A DNA stretch of 64,000 nucleotides from Escarpia spicata (lineage: Eukaryota; Annelida; Polychaeta; Sabellida; Siboglinidae), in the NCBI GenBank assembly GCA_963995525.1, contig OZ023207.1:1540001-1604000 (forward strand), written 5' to 3'. The notes beneath the pieces were generated by a model. That model was not told the origin of the DNA. It saw nothing but the letters and a program-made list of their open reading frames with translations, and ran no database searches. The position numbers and the translations under genes were made by a program. Positions 1 through 13,816 of this stretch are shown piece by piece. The stretch's first letter is position 1. Each line of letters starts with the position of its first letter.

Positions 1-3000
1 TTGTGGGCACAGTACAGTAAGAACTGCAAGTATGTGACTGAGAGTACTGTCATCATCATTATCATCGTCATCGTCGTCATTGTGGGCACTGTACAGTAAG
101 AACTGCAAGTATGTGACTGAGAGTACTGTCATCATCATCATCATCGTCATCGTCGTCATTGTGGACACTGTACAGTAAGAACTGCAAGTATGTGACTGAG
201 AGTACTGTCATCATCATCATCATCATCGTCGTCGTCATTGCGGGCACAGTACAGTAAGAACTGCAAGTATGTGACTGAGAGTACTGTCATCATCATCATC
301 GTCGTCGTCATTGTGGGCACTGTACAGTAAGAACTGCAAGTATGTGACTGAGAGTACTGTCATCATCATCATCATCATCGTCGTCATTGTGGACACTGTA
401 CAGTAAGAACTGCAAGTATGTGACTGAGAGTACTGTCATCATCATCATCATCATCGTCGTCGTCATTGTGGGCACTGTACAGTAAGAACTGCAAGTATGT
501 GACTGAGAGTACTGTCATCATCATCATCATCATCATCGTCGTCATTGTGGACACTGTACAGTAAGAACTGCAAGTATGTGACTGAGAGTACTGTCATCAT
601 CATCATCATCGTCGTCGTCATTGCGGGCACTGTACAGTAAGAACTGCAAGTATGTGACTGAGAGTACTGTCATCATCATCATCATCATCATCATCGTCGT
701 CATTGTGGGCACTGTACAGTAAGAACTGCAAGTATGTGACTGAGAGTACTGTCATCATCATCATCATCATCATCGTCGTCATTGTGGGCACTGTACAGTA
801 AGAACTGCAAGTATGTGACTGAGAGTACTGTCATCATCATTATCATCATCATCGTCGTCATTGTGGACACTGTACAGTAAGAACTGCAAGTATGTGACTG
901 AGAGTACTGTCATCATCATCATCATCGTCATCGTCGTCATTGTGGACACTGTACAGTAAGAACTGCAAGTATGTGACTGAGAGTACTGTCATCATCATCA
1001 TCATCGTCATCGTCGTCATTGTGGGCACTGTACAGTAAGAACTGCAAGTATGTGACTGAGAGTACTGTCATCATCATCATCATCATCATCGTCGTCATTG
1101 TGGACACTGTACAGTAAGAACTGCAAGTATGTGACTGAGAGTACTGTCATCATCATCATCATCGTCATCGTCGTCATTGTGGACACTGTACAGTAAGAAC
1201 TGCAAGTATGTGACTGAGAGTACTGTCATCATCATCATCATCGTCATCGTCGTCATTGTGGACACTGTACAGTAAGAACTGCAAGTATGTGACTGAGAGT
1301 ACTGTCATCATCATCATCATCATCATCATCGTCGTCATTGTGGGCACTGTACAGTAAGAACTGCAAGTATGTGACTGAGAGTACTGTCATCATCATCATC
1401 ATCATCATCGTCGTCATTGTGGGCACTGTACAGTAAGAACTGCAAGTATGTGACTGAGAGTACTGTCATCATCATCATCATCATCATCGTCGTCATTGTG
1501 GACACTGTACAGTAAGAACTGCAAGTATGTGACTGAGAGTACTGTCATCATCATCATCATCGTCATCGTCGTCATTGTGGACACTGTACAGTAAGAACTG
1601 CAAGTATGTGACTGAGAGTACTGTCATCATCATCATCATCGTCATCGTCGTCATTGTGGACACTGTACAGTAAGAACTGCAAGTATGTGACTGAGAGTAC
1701 TGTCATCATCATCATCATCATCATCGTCGTCATTGTGGGCACTGTACAGTAAGAACTGCAAGTATGTGACTGAGAGTACTGTCATCATCATCATCATCAT
1801 CATCGTCGTCATTGTGGGCACTGTACAGTAAGAACTGCAAGTATGTGACTGAGAGTACTGTCATCATCATCATCATCATCATCGTCGTCATTGTGGGCAC
1901 TGTACAGTAAGAACTGCAAGTATGTGACTGAGAGTACTGTCATCATCATCATCATCATCATCGTCGTCATTGTGGACACTGTACAGTAAGAACTGCAAGT
2001 ATGTGACTGAGAGTACTGTCATCATCATCATCATCGTCATCGTCGTCATTGTGGGCACTGTACAGTAAGAACTGCAAGTATGTGACTGAGAGTACTGTCA
2101 TCATCATCATCATCATCATCGTCGTCATTGTGGACACTGTACAGTAAGAACTGCAAGTATGTGACTGAGAGTACTGTCATCTTCATCATCATCATCATCG
2201 TCGTCATTGTGGACACTGTACAGTAAGAACTGCAAGTATGTGACTGAGAGTACTGTCATCATCATCATCATCATCGTCGTCGTCATTGCGGGCACTGTAC
2301 AGTAAGAACTGCAAGTATGTGACTGAGAGTACTGTCATCATCATCATCATCATCATCGTCGTCATTGTGGACACTGTACAGTAAGAACTGCAAGTATGTG
2401 ACTGAGAGTACTGTCATCATCATCATCATCGTCATCGTCGTCATTGTGGACACTGTACAGTAAGAACTGCAAGTATGTGACTGAGAGTACTGTCATCATC
2501 ATCATCATCATCATCGTCGTCATTGTGGACACTGTACAGTAAGAACTGCAAGTATGTGATTGAGAGTACTGTCATCATCATCATCATCATCGTCGTCGTC
2601 ATTGCGGGCACTGTACAGTAAGAACTGCAAGTATGTGACAGAGAGTACTGTCATCATCATCATCATCGTCATCGTCGTCATTGTGGACACTGTACAGTAA
2701 GAACTGCAAGTATGTGACTGAGAGTACTGTCATCATCATCATCATCATCATCGTCGTCATTGTGGGCACTGTACAGTAAGAACTGCAAGTATGTGACTGA
2801 GAGTACTGTCATCATCATCATCATCATCATCGTCGTCATTGTGGGCACTGTACAGTAAGAACTGCAAGTATGTGACTGAGAGTACTGTCTTCATCATCAT
2901 CATCGTCATCGTCGTCATTGTGGACACTGTACAGTAAGAACTGCAAGTATGTGACTGAGAGTACTGTCATCATCATCATCATCGTCGTCGTCATTGCGGG

Positions 3001-6000
3001 CACTGTACAGTAAGAACTGCAAGTATGTGACTGAGAGTACTGTCATCATCATCATCATCGTCGTCGTCGTCATTGTGGACACTGTACAGTAAGAACTGCA
3101 AGTATGTGACTGAGAGTACTGTCATCATCATCATCATCATCATCGTCGTCATTGTGGGCACTGTACAGTAAGAACTGCAAGTATGTGACTGAGAGTACTG
3201 TCATCATCATCATCATCATCATCGTCGTCATTGTGGGCACTGTACAGTAAGAACTGCAAGTATGTGACTGAGAGTACTGTCATCATCATCATCATCGTCA
3301 TCGTCGTCATTGTGGACACTGTACAGTAAGAACTGCAAGTATGTGACTGAGAGTACTGTCATCATCATCATCATCATCGTCGTCGTCATTGCGGGCACTG
3401 TACAGTAAGAACTGCAAGTATGTGACTGAGAGTACTGTCATCATCATCATCATCGTCATCGTCGTCATTGTGGACACTGTACAGTAAGAACTGCAAGTAT
3501 GTGACTGAGAGTACTGTCATCATCATCATCATCATCATCGTCGTCATTGTGGGCACTGTACAGTAAGAACTGCAAGTATGTGACTGAGAGTACTGTCATC
3601 ATCATCATCATCATCATCATCGTCGTCATTGTGGGCACTGTACAGTAAGAACTGCAAGTATGTGACTGAGAGTACTGTCATCATCATCATCATCATCATC
3701 ATCATCGTCGTCATTGTGGGCACTGTACAGTAAGAACTGCAAGTATGTGACTGAGAGTACTGTCATCATCATCATCATCATCATCGTCGTCATTGTGGAC
3801 ACTGTACAGTAAGAACTGCAAGTATGTGACTGAGAGTACTGTCATCATCATCATCATCGTCATCGTCGTCATTGTGGACACTGTACAGTAAGAACTGCAA
3901 GTATGTGACTGAGAGTACTGTCATCATCATCATCATCATCGTCGTCGTCATTGTGGGCACTGTACAGTAAGAACTGCAAGTATGTGACTGAGAGTACTCT
4001 CATCATCATCATCATCATCATCGTCGTCATTGTGGACACTGTACAGTAAGAACTGCAAGTATGTGACTGAGAGTACTGTCATCATCATCATCATCGTCGT
4101 CGTCATTGCGGGCACTGTACAGTAAGAACTGCAAGTATGTGACTGAGAGTACTGTCATCATCATCATCATCATCATCGTCGTCATTGTGGGCACTGTACA
4201 GTAAGAACTGCAAGTATGTGACTGAGAGTACTGTCATCATCATCATCATCATCATCGTCGTCATTGTGGACACTGTACAGTAAGAACTGCAAGTATGTGA
4301 CTGAGAGTACTGTCATCATCATCATCATCGTCATCGTCGTCATTGTGGGCACTGTACAGTAAGAACTGCAAATATGTGACTGAGAGTACTGTCATCATCA
4401 TCATCATCATCGTCGTCATTGTGGACACTGTACAGTAAGAACTGCAAGTATGTGACTGAGAGTACTGTCATCATCATCATCATCATCGTCGTCATTGTGG
4501 ACACTGTACAGTAAGAACTGCAAGTATGTGACTGAGAGTACTGTCATCATCATCATCATCGTCGTCGTCATTGCGGGCACTGTACAGTAAGAACTGCAAG
4601 TATGTGACTGAGAGTACTGTCATCATCATCATCATCGTCATCGTCGTCATTGTGGGCACTGTACAGTAAGAACTGCAAGTATGTGACTGAGAGTACTGTC
4701 ATCATCATCATCATCATCGTCGTCGTCATTGTGGGCACTGTACAGTAAGAACTGCAAGTATGTGACTGAGAGTACTGTCATCATCATCATCATCGTCATC
4801 GTCGTCATTGTGGGCACTGTACAGTAAGAACTGCAAGTATGTGACTGAGAGTACTGTCATCATCATCATCATCATCGTCGTCATTGTGGACACTGTACAG
4901 TAAGAACTGCAAGTATGTGACTGAGAGTACTGTCATCATCATCATCATCATCGTCTTCATTGTGGACACTGTACAGTAAGAACTGCAAGTATGTGACTGA
5001 GAGTACTGTCATCATCATCATCATCGTCGTCGTCATTGCGGGCACTGTACAGTAAGAACTGCAAGTATGTGACTGAGAGTACTGTCATCATCATCATCAT
5101 CGTCATCGTCGTCATTGTGGGCACTGTACAGTAAGAACTGCAAGTATGTGACTGAGAGTACTGTCATCATCATCATCATCATCGTCGTCGTCATTGTGGG
5201 CACTGTACAGTAAGAACTGCAAGTATGTGACTGAGAGTACTGTCATCATCATCATCATCGTCATCGTCGTCATTGTGGGCACTGTACAGTAAGAACTGCA
5301 AGTATGTGACTGAGAGTACTGTCATCATCATCATCATCATCGTCGTCATTGCGGGCACTGTACAGTAAGAACTGCAAGTATGTGACTGAGAGTACTGTCA
5401 TCATCATCATCATCATCATCGTCGTCATTGCGGGCACTGTACAGTAAGAACTGCAAGTATGTGACTGAGAGTACTGTCATCATCATCATCATCATCATCG
5501 TCGTCATTGCGGGCACTGTACAGTAAGAACTGCAAGTATGTGACTGAGAGTACTGTCATCATCATCATCAGCATCGTCGTCGTCATTGTGGGCACTGTAC
5601 AGTAAGAACTGCAAGTATGTGACTGAGAGTACTGTCATCATCATCATCATCGTCGTCGTCATTGTGGACACTGTACAGTAAGAACTGCAAGTATGTGACT
5701 GAGAGTACTGTCATCATCATCATCATCGTCATCGTCGTCATTGTGGGCACTGTACAGTAAGAACTGCAAGTATGTGACTGAGAGTACTGTCATCATCATC
5801 ATCATCATCGTCGTCATTGCGGGCACTGTACAGTAAGAACTGCAAGTATGTGACTGAGAGTACTGTCATCATCATCATCATCGTCATCGTCGTCATTGTG
5901 GGCACTGTACAGTAAGAACTGCAAGTATGTGACTGAGAGTACTGTCATCATCATCATCATCATCGTCGTCGTCATTGTGGACACTGTACAGTAAGAACTG

Positions 6001-7831
6001 CAAGTATGTGACTGAGAGTACTGTCATCATCATCATCATCATCGTCGTCATTGCGGGCACTGTACAGTAAGAACTGCAAGTATGTGACTGAGAGTACTGT
6101 CATCATCATCATCATCGTCATCGTCGTCATTGTGGGCACTGTACAGTAAGAACTGCAAGTATGTGACTGAGAGTACTGTCATCATCATCATCATCATCGT
6201 CGTCGTCATTGTGGACACTGTACAGTAAGAACTGCAAGTATGTGACTGAGAGTACTGTCATCATCATCATCATCATCGTCGTCATTGCGGGCACTGTACA
6301 GTAAGAACTGCAAGTATGTGACTGAGAATACTGTCATCATCATCATCATCATCGTCGTCATTGCGGGCACTGTACAGTAAGAACTGCAAGTATGTGACTG
6401 AGAGTACTGTCATCATCATCATCATCGTCATCGTCGTCATTGTGGTCACTGTACAGTAAGAACTGCAAGTATGTGACTGAGAGTACTGTCATCATCATCA
6501 TCATCATCGTCGTCGTCATTGTGGACACTGTACAGTAAGAACTGCAAGTATGTGACTGAGAGTACTGTCATCATCATCATCATCATCGTCGTCATTGCGG
6601 GCACTGTACAGTAAGAACTGCAAGTATGTGACTGAGAGTACTGTCATCATCATCATCGTCATCGTCGTCATTGTGGGCACTGTACAGTAAGAACTGCAAG
6701 TATGTGACTGAGAGTACTGTCATCATCATCATCATCTTCGTCGTCGTCATTGTGGGCACTGTACAGTAAGAACTGCAAGTATGTGACTGAGAGTACTGTC
6801 ATCATCATCATCATCGTCATCGTCGTCATTGTGGGCACTGTACAGTAAGAACTGCAAGTATGTGACTGAGAGTACTGTCATCATCATCATCATCGTCATC
6901 GTCGTCATTGCGGGCACTGTACAGTAAGAACTGCAAGTATGTGACTGAGAGTACTGTCATCATCATCATCATCATCATCGTCGTCATTGCGGGCACTGTA
7001 CAGTAAGAACTGCAAGTATGTGACTGAGAGTACTGTCATCATCATCATCATCATCGTCATTGTGGACACTGTACAGTAAGAACTGCAAGTATGTGACTGA
7101 GACTACTGTCATCATCATCATCATCGTCGTCGTCATTGTGGACACTGTACAGTAAGAACTGCAAGTATGTGACTGAGACTACTGTCATCATCATCATCAT
7201 CGTCATCGTCGTCATTGCGGGCACTGTACAGTAAGAACTGCAAGTATGTGACTGAGAGTACTGTCATCATCATCATCATCGTCGTCATTGTGGGCACTGT
7301 ACAGTAAGAACTGCAAATATGTGACTGAGAGTACTGTCATCATCATCATCATCTTCGTCGTCGTCATTGCGGGCACTGTACAGTAAGAACTGCAAGTATG
7401 TGACTGAGAGTACTGTCATCATCATCATCATCATCATCGTCGTCATTGCGGGCACTGTACAGTAAGAACTGCAAGTATGTGACTGAGACTACTGTCATCA
7501 TCATCATCATCGTCATCGTCGTCATTGCGGGCACTGTACAGTAAGAACTGCAAGTATGTGACTGAGAGTACTGTCATCATCATCATCATCGTCGTCATTG
7601 TGGGCACTGTACAGTAAGAACTGCAAATATGTGACTGAGAGTACTGTCATCATCATCATCATCTTCGTCGTCGTCATTGCGGGCACTGTACAGTAAGAAC
7701 TGCAAGTATGTGACTGAGAGTACTGTCATCATCATCATCATCGTCGTCGTCATTGTGGGCACTGTACAGTAAGAACTGCAAGTATGTGAATGAGAGTACT
7801 GTCATCATCATCATCATCGTCGTCGTCATTG
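1..7831. repeat. ~77-bp minisatellite, about 100 copies, with internal (ATC)n/(GTC)n block
   Basis: Each unit has a nearly constant ~43-bp core that starts with the palindrome ACTGTACAGT and carries AAGAACTGCAAGTATGTGAC, followed by ATC and GTC triplets and then ATTGTGG(G/A)C. Unit length varies (about 73-82 bp) in 3-bp steps because the triplet block changes length. Point variants (GTGGACA, GTGGGCA, GCGGGCA) recur in runs, which suggests local higher-order duplication. The array starts before the window. Its right edge at ~7831 runs straight into the C-terminal coding end of a minus-strand LINE. No coding function is seen. Confidence 0.97.
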
Positions 7832-8150
7832 TGCAGCCGTAGTGTTCCGCGGTTGGGCGAAGGCCTCAACATGTCGTTTCAAAATCTGCCTGTCTTGTAC
7901 TATCCTCTGCCAGATGGTGCCCTTCCAGTACTCGTCTAGTTCTATTCTCCACCATCTCGCCGGTCTTCCTCTAGATCGTTTCCGTTCGTTAGGTCTCCAG
8001 GTTGTGATACGCGATGTCCGTCGGTTATCTCGTAGTCTGCTGATGTGCCTTCCTCAGGTCCTCTTCTGCATTATGATTTGTTCTATCACGTCTATGACCT
8101 TTATCTTTTGTCTCACCCAGATGTATGTTTTTCTGTCCTGTACTGCAGGT
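7826..8150 (-). pseudogene. LINE ORF2 C-terminal tail (truncated, one internal stop)
   Basis: Read on the minus strand, this codes for the extreme C-terminus typical of many invertebrate LINE reverse transcriptases. In order it shows YIWVRQK, KVIDVIEQI, the segment R(L)RDNRRTSRITTW, the basic box KRSRGRPARWW, and YWKGTIWQRIVQDR followed by EAFAQPRNTTAAQ. One in-frame TGA interrupts it near 8062, just before GRHISRLRD. The natural stop codon (7826-7828) lies inside the first unit of the neighbouring minisatellite, whose TGA-rich triplets look like the 3' microsatellite tail of the element. The upstream end is truncated at ~8150, where the next satellite begins. It is a dead fragment; the LINE clade was not determined. 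Confidence 0.8.
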
Positions 8151-9190
8151 TATAGAACAACAAGAAAAGAACTGCAAGTATATGACTGCTAGTACAGGAC
8201 TGCGGCTACATGATTGCGGGTACATGATGATTGCGAGTACAAGACTGTGAGTACAAGACCTGCGAGCACAGGATTGCGAGTATATGACTACGAGTACAGA
8301 ACAGCTAGTACATGATTGCGAGTACAGGACTGCGAGTACAGGATTGCGAGTACAAGACTGCGAGTAGAGGACAGGGGTACAGCATTGCAAGTACAAGATT
8401 GCGAGTACAAGACTGCGAGTACAGGATTGCAAATACAAGATTGTGCGAGTACAAAACTATGAGTACAGGATTGCGAGTATAGGATTGCGAGTACAAGACT
8501 GCGAGTACAGGATTGCAAATACAAGATTGTGCGAGTACAAAACTATGAGTACAGGATTGCGAGTATAGGATTGCGAGTACAAGACTGCGAGTACAGGATT
8601 GCAAATACAAGATTGTGCGAGTACAAAACTATGAGTACAGGATTGCGAGTATAGGATTGCGAGTACAAGACTGCGAGTACAAGATTGCAAATACAAGATT
8701 GTGTAAGTACATGATTGTGAGTACAAAACTATGAGTACAGGATTGCGAGTATAGGACTGCGAGTACAAGACTGCGAGTACAGGATTGCAAATACAAGATT
8801 GTGCGAGTACATGATTGTGAGTACAGAACTACGAGTACAGGATTGCGAGTATAGGATTGCGAGTACAAGACTGCGTGTACAGGATTGCAAATACAAGATT
8901 GTGCGAGTACATGATTGTGAGTACAGAACTATGAGTACAGGATTGCGGGTATAGGATTGCGAGTACAAGACTGCGAGTACAGGATTGCAAATACAAGATT
9001 TTGTGAGTACATGATTGTGAGTACGAAACTATGAGTACAGGATTGCGAGTATAGGATTGCGAGTACCTGATGGTTAATACAGGATGCGAATACAAGACCG
9101 CGTGTAGATAGTTGCGAGTACACAATTGCGAGTACACAATTGCGGGTACAGGACTGCGAGTAGAGGATTGCGAGTACAGATTGTGAATAC
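8150..9190. repeat. 14-bp-based satellite with ~80-100-bp higher-order units
   Basis: The base motif is close to GATTGCGAGTACAG or GACTGCGAGTACAA (14 bp), with variants such as TTGCAAATACAAGATT. From ~8450 to 9060 longer blocks of ~80-100 bp repeat in the same order (ACTATGAGTACAGGATTGCG then TATAGGATTGCGAGTAC). The left edge reads AAGAACTGCAAGTATATGAC, almost the core of the first satellite, so the two arrays look related. Long minus-strand open frames here are repeat artefacts. Confidence 0.92.
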
Positions 9191-9191
9191 A

Positions 9192-9376
<185 letters not shown>

Positions 9377-9990
9377 GTGGTATTTCGAATACAAGCCTGC
9401 GAATGAACAACTTTTAGTAGAAAATGCCGGTCGAACTCCACACCTCATTAAAAACTGACCTTTATGCAGGTGAAGTCTCCGCTGTTCGATGTTCTGTAGA
9501 AGTTGAGACGTGGAGAGTCGCGTGATTCGTGCTCTCACAGCAGACATGTCAAGCCGCAGAGATCAGTTCCGGGGTCATAGCTCGATATCGGGGATCGGCT
9601 TACTGATATGTCCTTGCCGTGGTTGCCTGGAGCGTAAACATTCAATGTACATAGATATTTAGCGTGAAACATTATGCAACATATAAATGACGCGATACAA
9701 AAACCCAATATAAGTAACCGTGTGTGCGTGCGCGCTGCGGGGTTACACTCACACACGCACGCACGTAAGAACGTAAGCACGTGTGTATATGTGCTAAGGT
9801 TTTCTTTCTAGACGCTTTGCATCTTGGGCGACTAACGTTCAGAGTTACGTCTACCACCCCTCAGAAGAAAAGCGCTTTCATATTTTTAAAATGTCACGTA
9901 GATTAACGGTTCTTACCAGACGTAAGGATTCTTACCGTTTGTTCCGAACTACATAAACCGTTCATCAACAATTACGTAACATTATTATGA
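9377..9990. other. Unique intergenic or intronic DNA
   Basis: No convincing coding segment was found. A short stretch of alternating CA/GT and GCAC/GTGC occurs near 9720-9790. Confidence 0.5.
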
Positions 9991-10184
9991 GTGTGTGTGT
10001 GTGTGTGTGTGCGTGTGTACGTGTGTGCTTGTGTGCTTGTGTGCTTGTGTGCTTGTGTGCTTGTGTGCGTGTGTGCGTGTGTGCGTGTGAGCGTGTGAGC
10101 GTGTTCGAGCGTGTGCATGTGTGAGTGTGTGAGTATGTGCTTAAGTGCGTGTGAATGTGCGTGTGCATGTGTGTATGAGGGGTA
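9990..10184. repeat. Imperfect GT-rich microsatellite
   Basis: A (GT)n run is followed by interrupted GTGTGCTT, GTGTGCGT and GTGTGAGC motifs repeating every 8-10 bp. It lies just downstream (in minus-strand sense) of the candidate exon at 10226-10369. Confidence 0.95.
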
Positions 10185-10225
10185 ACGTTATTGTTCGAAC
10201 ACACCTATGCAAACTGGCAACTTAC

Positions 10226-10369
10226 GTGCTGCATGTACATTTGCGAAGACGGCAGACTGCGGCTCCGAGACGACTTTCAATTCAGTCAGTCGGCTATCGT
10301 TGACAGTCACGTTTGTGACGGTCAATGATGTCTTCACATCTACCAGTTCAATGCCATTCAGAGCTGTTG
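10226..10369 (-). CDS. Candidate internal exon, beta-helix-like repeat protein
   Basis: This minus-strand open segment is bounded by a good 3' splice site (pyrimidine-rich TTTCATTTTACAG) and a near-perfect 5' splice site (GCAC then GTAAGT). It is 144 bp with intron phase 1 on both sides, the usual signature of a duplicable extracellular module. The peptide contains NGIELVDVKTSLTVTNVTV and NDSRLTELKVVSEPQ, a run of short beta-strand turns like the coils of right-handed parallel beta-helix proteins. Two NxT sites fit an extracellular protein. It could belong to the same gene as the exon at 13667-13816, which has the same phase. Splice sites and periodicity are visible; the family assignment is inference. 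Confidence 0.45.
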
Positions 10370-11600
10370 CTGTAAAATGAAACAAAACATACTGTAAATA
10401 AAATACTGCCACTAACACACATATTTATACACATATACACAGGTACAAGAATACGCATGTCTGCACGCGCACGGACACGTCCGCACGTACACACAGTCAC
10501 GTATATATATAGACACATATTTGTGCATTACTGCCGGTTTTACGATGCTGTCAAAAGCTGGCTACGGATCAGTGACTGTCGAGATAGTTTTGGAAGGTGT
10601 AAGCTATACGTTTTGTGGACTTTGTGAACTCTTGCGAACAAAACAATATCCTATGTGAAGTAACCGAGTAAGACGGAAGGTGGTGTCCCCTAGCGGAGTA
10701 GGCCAACAGTAAGCTGGTGAACAATATATATAGCGGACTTCGTACGCGTAAGGTTACATTGCAGTAATTAGCCCTCGCCGTATATATACAGGGACAAAGA
10801 ACTGGTTCGTCCCATCCGCCGTTCACGGAGATATTGAGCTGTTCTGCGCGTGGTCTTGGCTTGCCGAATAATTTACTACATTTTTTTTTTTTTTCTTATT
10901 TTGACCCGTATTTCAGCAGTGTTGCAGTCAGACAAAACGTAGGCGTATGAATCACTCATCAAATCATTAAAACTTATACATAAAGTTTCATCAATCCTGG
11001 ATATTAACATATAATATTAACATATAATATAACATATACACCCTCTTATGCAAAGCAACAATGCAATGCAAGTGTAGATTGAAATAGTCAAAATAAGAAT
11101 GCTCCAATGATCTGATTTTCTGTTTTCTATATCATTCATGTGTAGGCCTATTTGGAATGAACAAATACTTGAACGATACTATTAACATGCATGGTGGGCG
11201 TATCAGTAGACTGACTGACGTAAAACCCCAAGAATAGAAGTAAAGTTGCGTTGAGCTTTACTAACTCCGCTACTTCGGTCGCCACCTTCGCGAATTTAGC
11301 CAAAAAAAGCACACTAACAACGGGGTCGATTTTTGTTTACATCGAACAAACATCGTACCTTTAATTAAAGTGTAATTACTTGATGTTGAGAGCGTTTGAC
11401 GTCACGTAGAGAGAACTCTTCCGGTTAGCAGTGCAGATTTCACTCGCCTCCTGCCCGCCACAGGAGATGTAGACGTACTTGAGTCTGTGAGAGGACGACG
11501 AGTTGAGTAGAGCGATAACGCCCTAGTGGGGCAGATCGAGACAGTCGACAGGCATTGGGTATGGCTGTAGGCCTAAAACGTACGTTACAAATGTAAAACT
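10370..11600. other. Unique DNA, probable intron or intergenic
   Basis: No gene was recognised. It holds a poly-T run (~10881-10893), a short ATATAATATTAACAT duplication near 11005, and CA-type dinucleotides near 10420-10500. Confidence 0.5.
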
Positions 11601-11644
11601 CACACACGCACGCTCACACACGCCCACACGTACTTATGTACGTG

Positions 11645-11678
<34 letters not shown>

Positions 11679-11708
11679 TGCGTGCGTGCGTGCGTGCGTG
11701 TGTGTGTA
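11601..11708. repeat. Compound CA/GT microsatellite
   Basis: CACACGCA-type motifs switch strand polarity to (GT)n and then (GCGT)n near 11640-11708. Confidence 0.95.
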
Positions 11709-11898
11709 CTAGTTGGCAAACACATGACTTTGGATTGTGTGTCAAGCGTTTCAATGAAGATCGTGTTCAGGCACCATCTCAAATATTTTGGATAAATGCA
11801 TTTCTCAATGCATTTGTCAATACACATGTTAATGCATGCGTCAATACATTTGAATTCATTCAAACTGTATTGCAGCTATATATAGTTTAAGTGATTTA

Positions 11899-13092
11899 TC
11901 AATTATATATACGACACTTTCTAATATGATAGTAGCAGCTTTTCACAGTGTTGGCAATCTGCTGTTCCATTTTCAGGTTGCTATCAAACAGCACACCCAA
12001 ACTGCGCACCCACGATGATGGTTGAATGCGATGGCCGGCTACTGTGATGTATACATTGGCAGGTAGACTGCCGCGTTTCTTCGTTGGAGAAGAAACGATC
12101 GCCTCGGATTTCTCTGTGTTCAGTTTTAACTGGTTTCTAGTCAACCATGCAGCCACTTCCGCAACAGACAATTCCACCTTAGCCAGTGCCGCCACAATTG
12201 ATTCATCTCATTCAACCGTGAGGTAGATTTGAATTTCATCAGCATAAAAGTGATGTCCCATGCCGTGTTTAGCAACAATATCTCCGATAGGTTTGGTGTA
12301 CATGCAATACAAAGTAGGGCCCAACATCGACCCTTGGGGGACGCCACACGCCAAGATTGACTCAACCGACACGGCACTTCCCACTGCCACTTTCTGATAC
12401 CGTTCGCTAATGTATGATTTCAGCCACGCAAGCGCCTTATCGGTGATACCGAATGAGTGTTCAAGTCGAGTCATCAACAACTCTTGATCGACTGTATGAA
12501 ACGCGGGCGACAAATCAAGCATTTCGAGAATTGTTGTACATTTCCTACCCAATGTCGCGGCAATGTCATTCTTGACACGGAGTAGAGCTGTTTCTGTGGA
12601 GTGTCCACGACGGTATGCAGACTGAAAAGGGTCGTGCAGAGCATGTTCATCAACGTGCGTGCTAATTTGTTTTGCAACGACTTTTTCAACAAATTTCGAC
12701 ACAAATGGCAAGTTCGACACTGGCCGGTAGTTGCTCAAAATGTCTTTATCCAGCGTAGGTTTTTTCAGGAGTGGTTTAACGATTGCATGCTTGAAGTCAG
12801 CAGATACATTTGTTGAGGTGAGAGACGCATTTATCGTAGCGGTGATTAGTGGAACTAACTCTTGCGAACATTGTTTTAGCAGCCACGTGGGTACTGGATC
12901 TAATTGACACGACTTAACCGGAATGGATACAACTAATCGTTCAACGTCCGATTCAGTGACTGTCTCAAAGCAGACTAGTGGGACACCACTGAATGCGGCG
13001 TCGTTGCTCATAGCAGCCAACGTAATGTCCGAACGATCCTCACCGCAGTCGACGATGTATTTTCTGATGTTAGAAACTTTCTCAATAAAGTG
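11899..13092 (-). pseudogene. LINE reverse transcriptase fragment (CR1/jockey-like), inactive
   Basis: The minus strand reads through the fingers-palm-thumb part of a non-LTR reverse transcriptase. In order: KSCQLDPVPTWLLK, NYRPVSNLPFVSK, SAYRRGHSTETALL, the LDLSPAFHTVD box, CGVPQGSMLGPTLY, the FYADEIQIYL box, then WLTRNQLKLNTEKSE and SLGVLFDSNLKM. Two catalytic positions are lost: the aspartate of the usual AFDTVD box is His, and the second Asp of YADD is Glu. One in-frame TGA (12208-12210) separates the palm from the thumb. Endonuclease and 3' end are missing. The 5' truncation point at ~13092 abuts a dispersed repeat copy. Nucleotide-level clade assignment is uncertain. Confidence 0.88.
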
Positions 13093-13628
<536 letters not shown>

Positions 13629-13666
13629 CTGTTGCGATAGATATCCATATCTTATTTCTCTAACAC

Positions 13667-13816
13667 CTTTTTCATTCGATTTATGGCACAAAAATGGACA
13701 GGCGCCAGACGCCATCAATACGTTGACTCGAGGCTGCACGGTCAGCGAACCCGTCTCCTCGACGTAAACCGTCTCCTTCACCACCCATGGACTTCCGGCA
13801 GTCGCCAGTGTCACAT
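13667..13816 (-). CDS. Candidate exon with beta-helix-type coil motif
   Basis: The minus-strand reading gives VTLATAGSPWVV, then KETVYVEETGSLTVQPRVNV and LMASGA. This is the pattern GSPWVV-(x)-V-V-(x)-GSLTVxPGVxVxF(A)SG that opens parallel beta-helix repeats of secreted proteins such as the bark beetle type. The usual Gly after Pro is Arg. A 3' splice site (CTGACTCCAG) and a 5' splice site (AAAAAG then GTGTTA) would make a 150-bp exon in phase 1 on both sides, as in the exon at 10226-10369. The signal-peptide exon at 14213-14368 lies just upstream, but its best donor is phase 0, so direct joining is not supported. Exon limits are inferred. Confidence 0.42.

Noticed and set aside
1..7831. CRISPR-like look of a regular repeat array
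   Set aside because: The intervals are the same low-complexity triplet block in each unit, not unique spacers, and the genome is eukaryotic.
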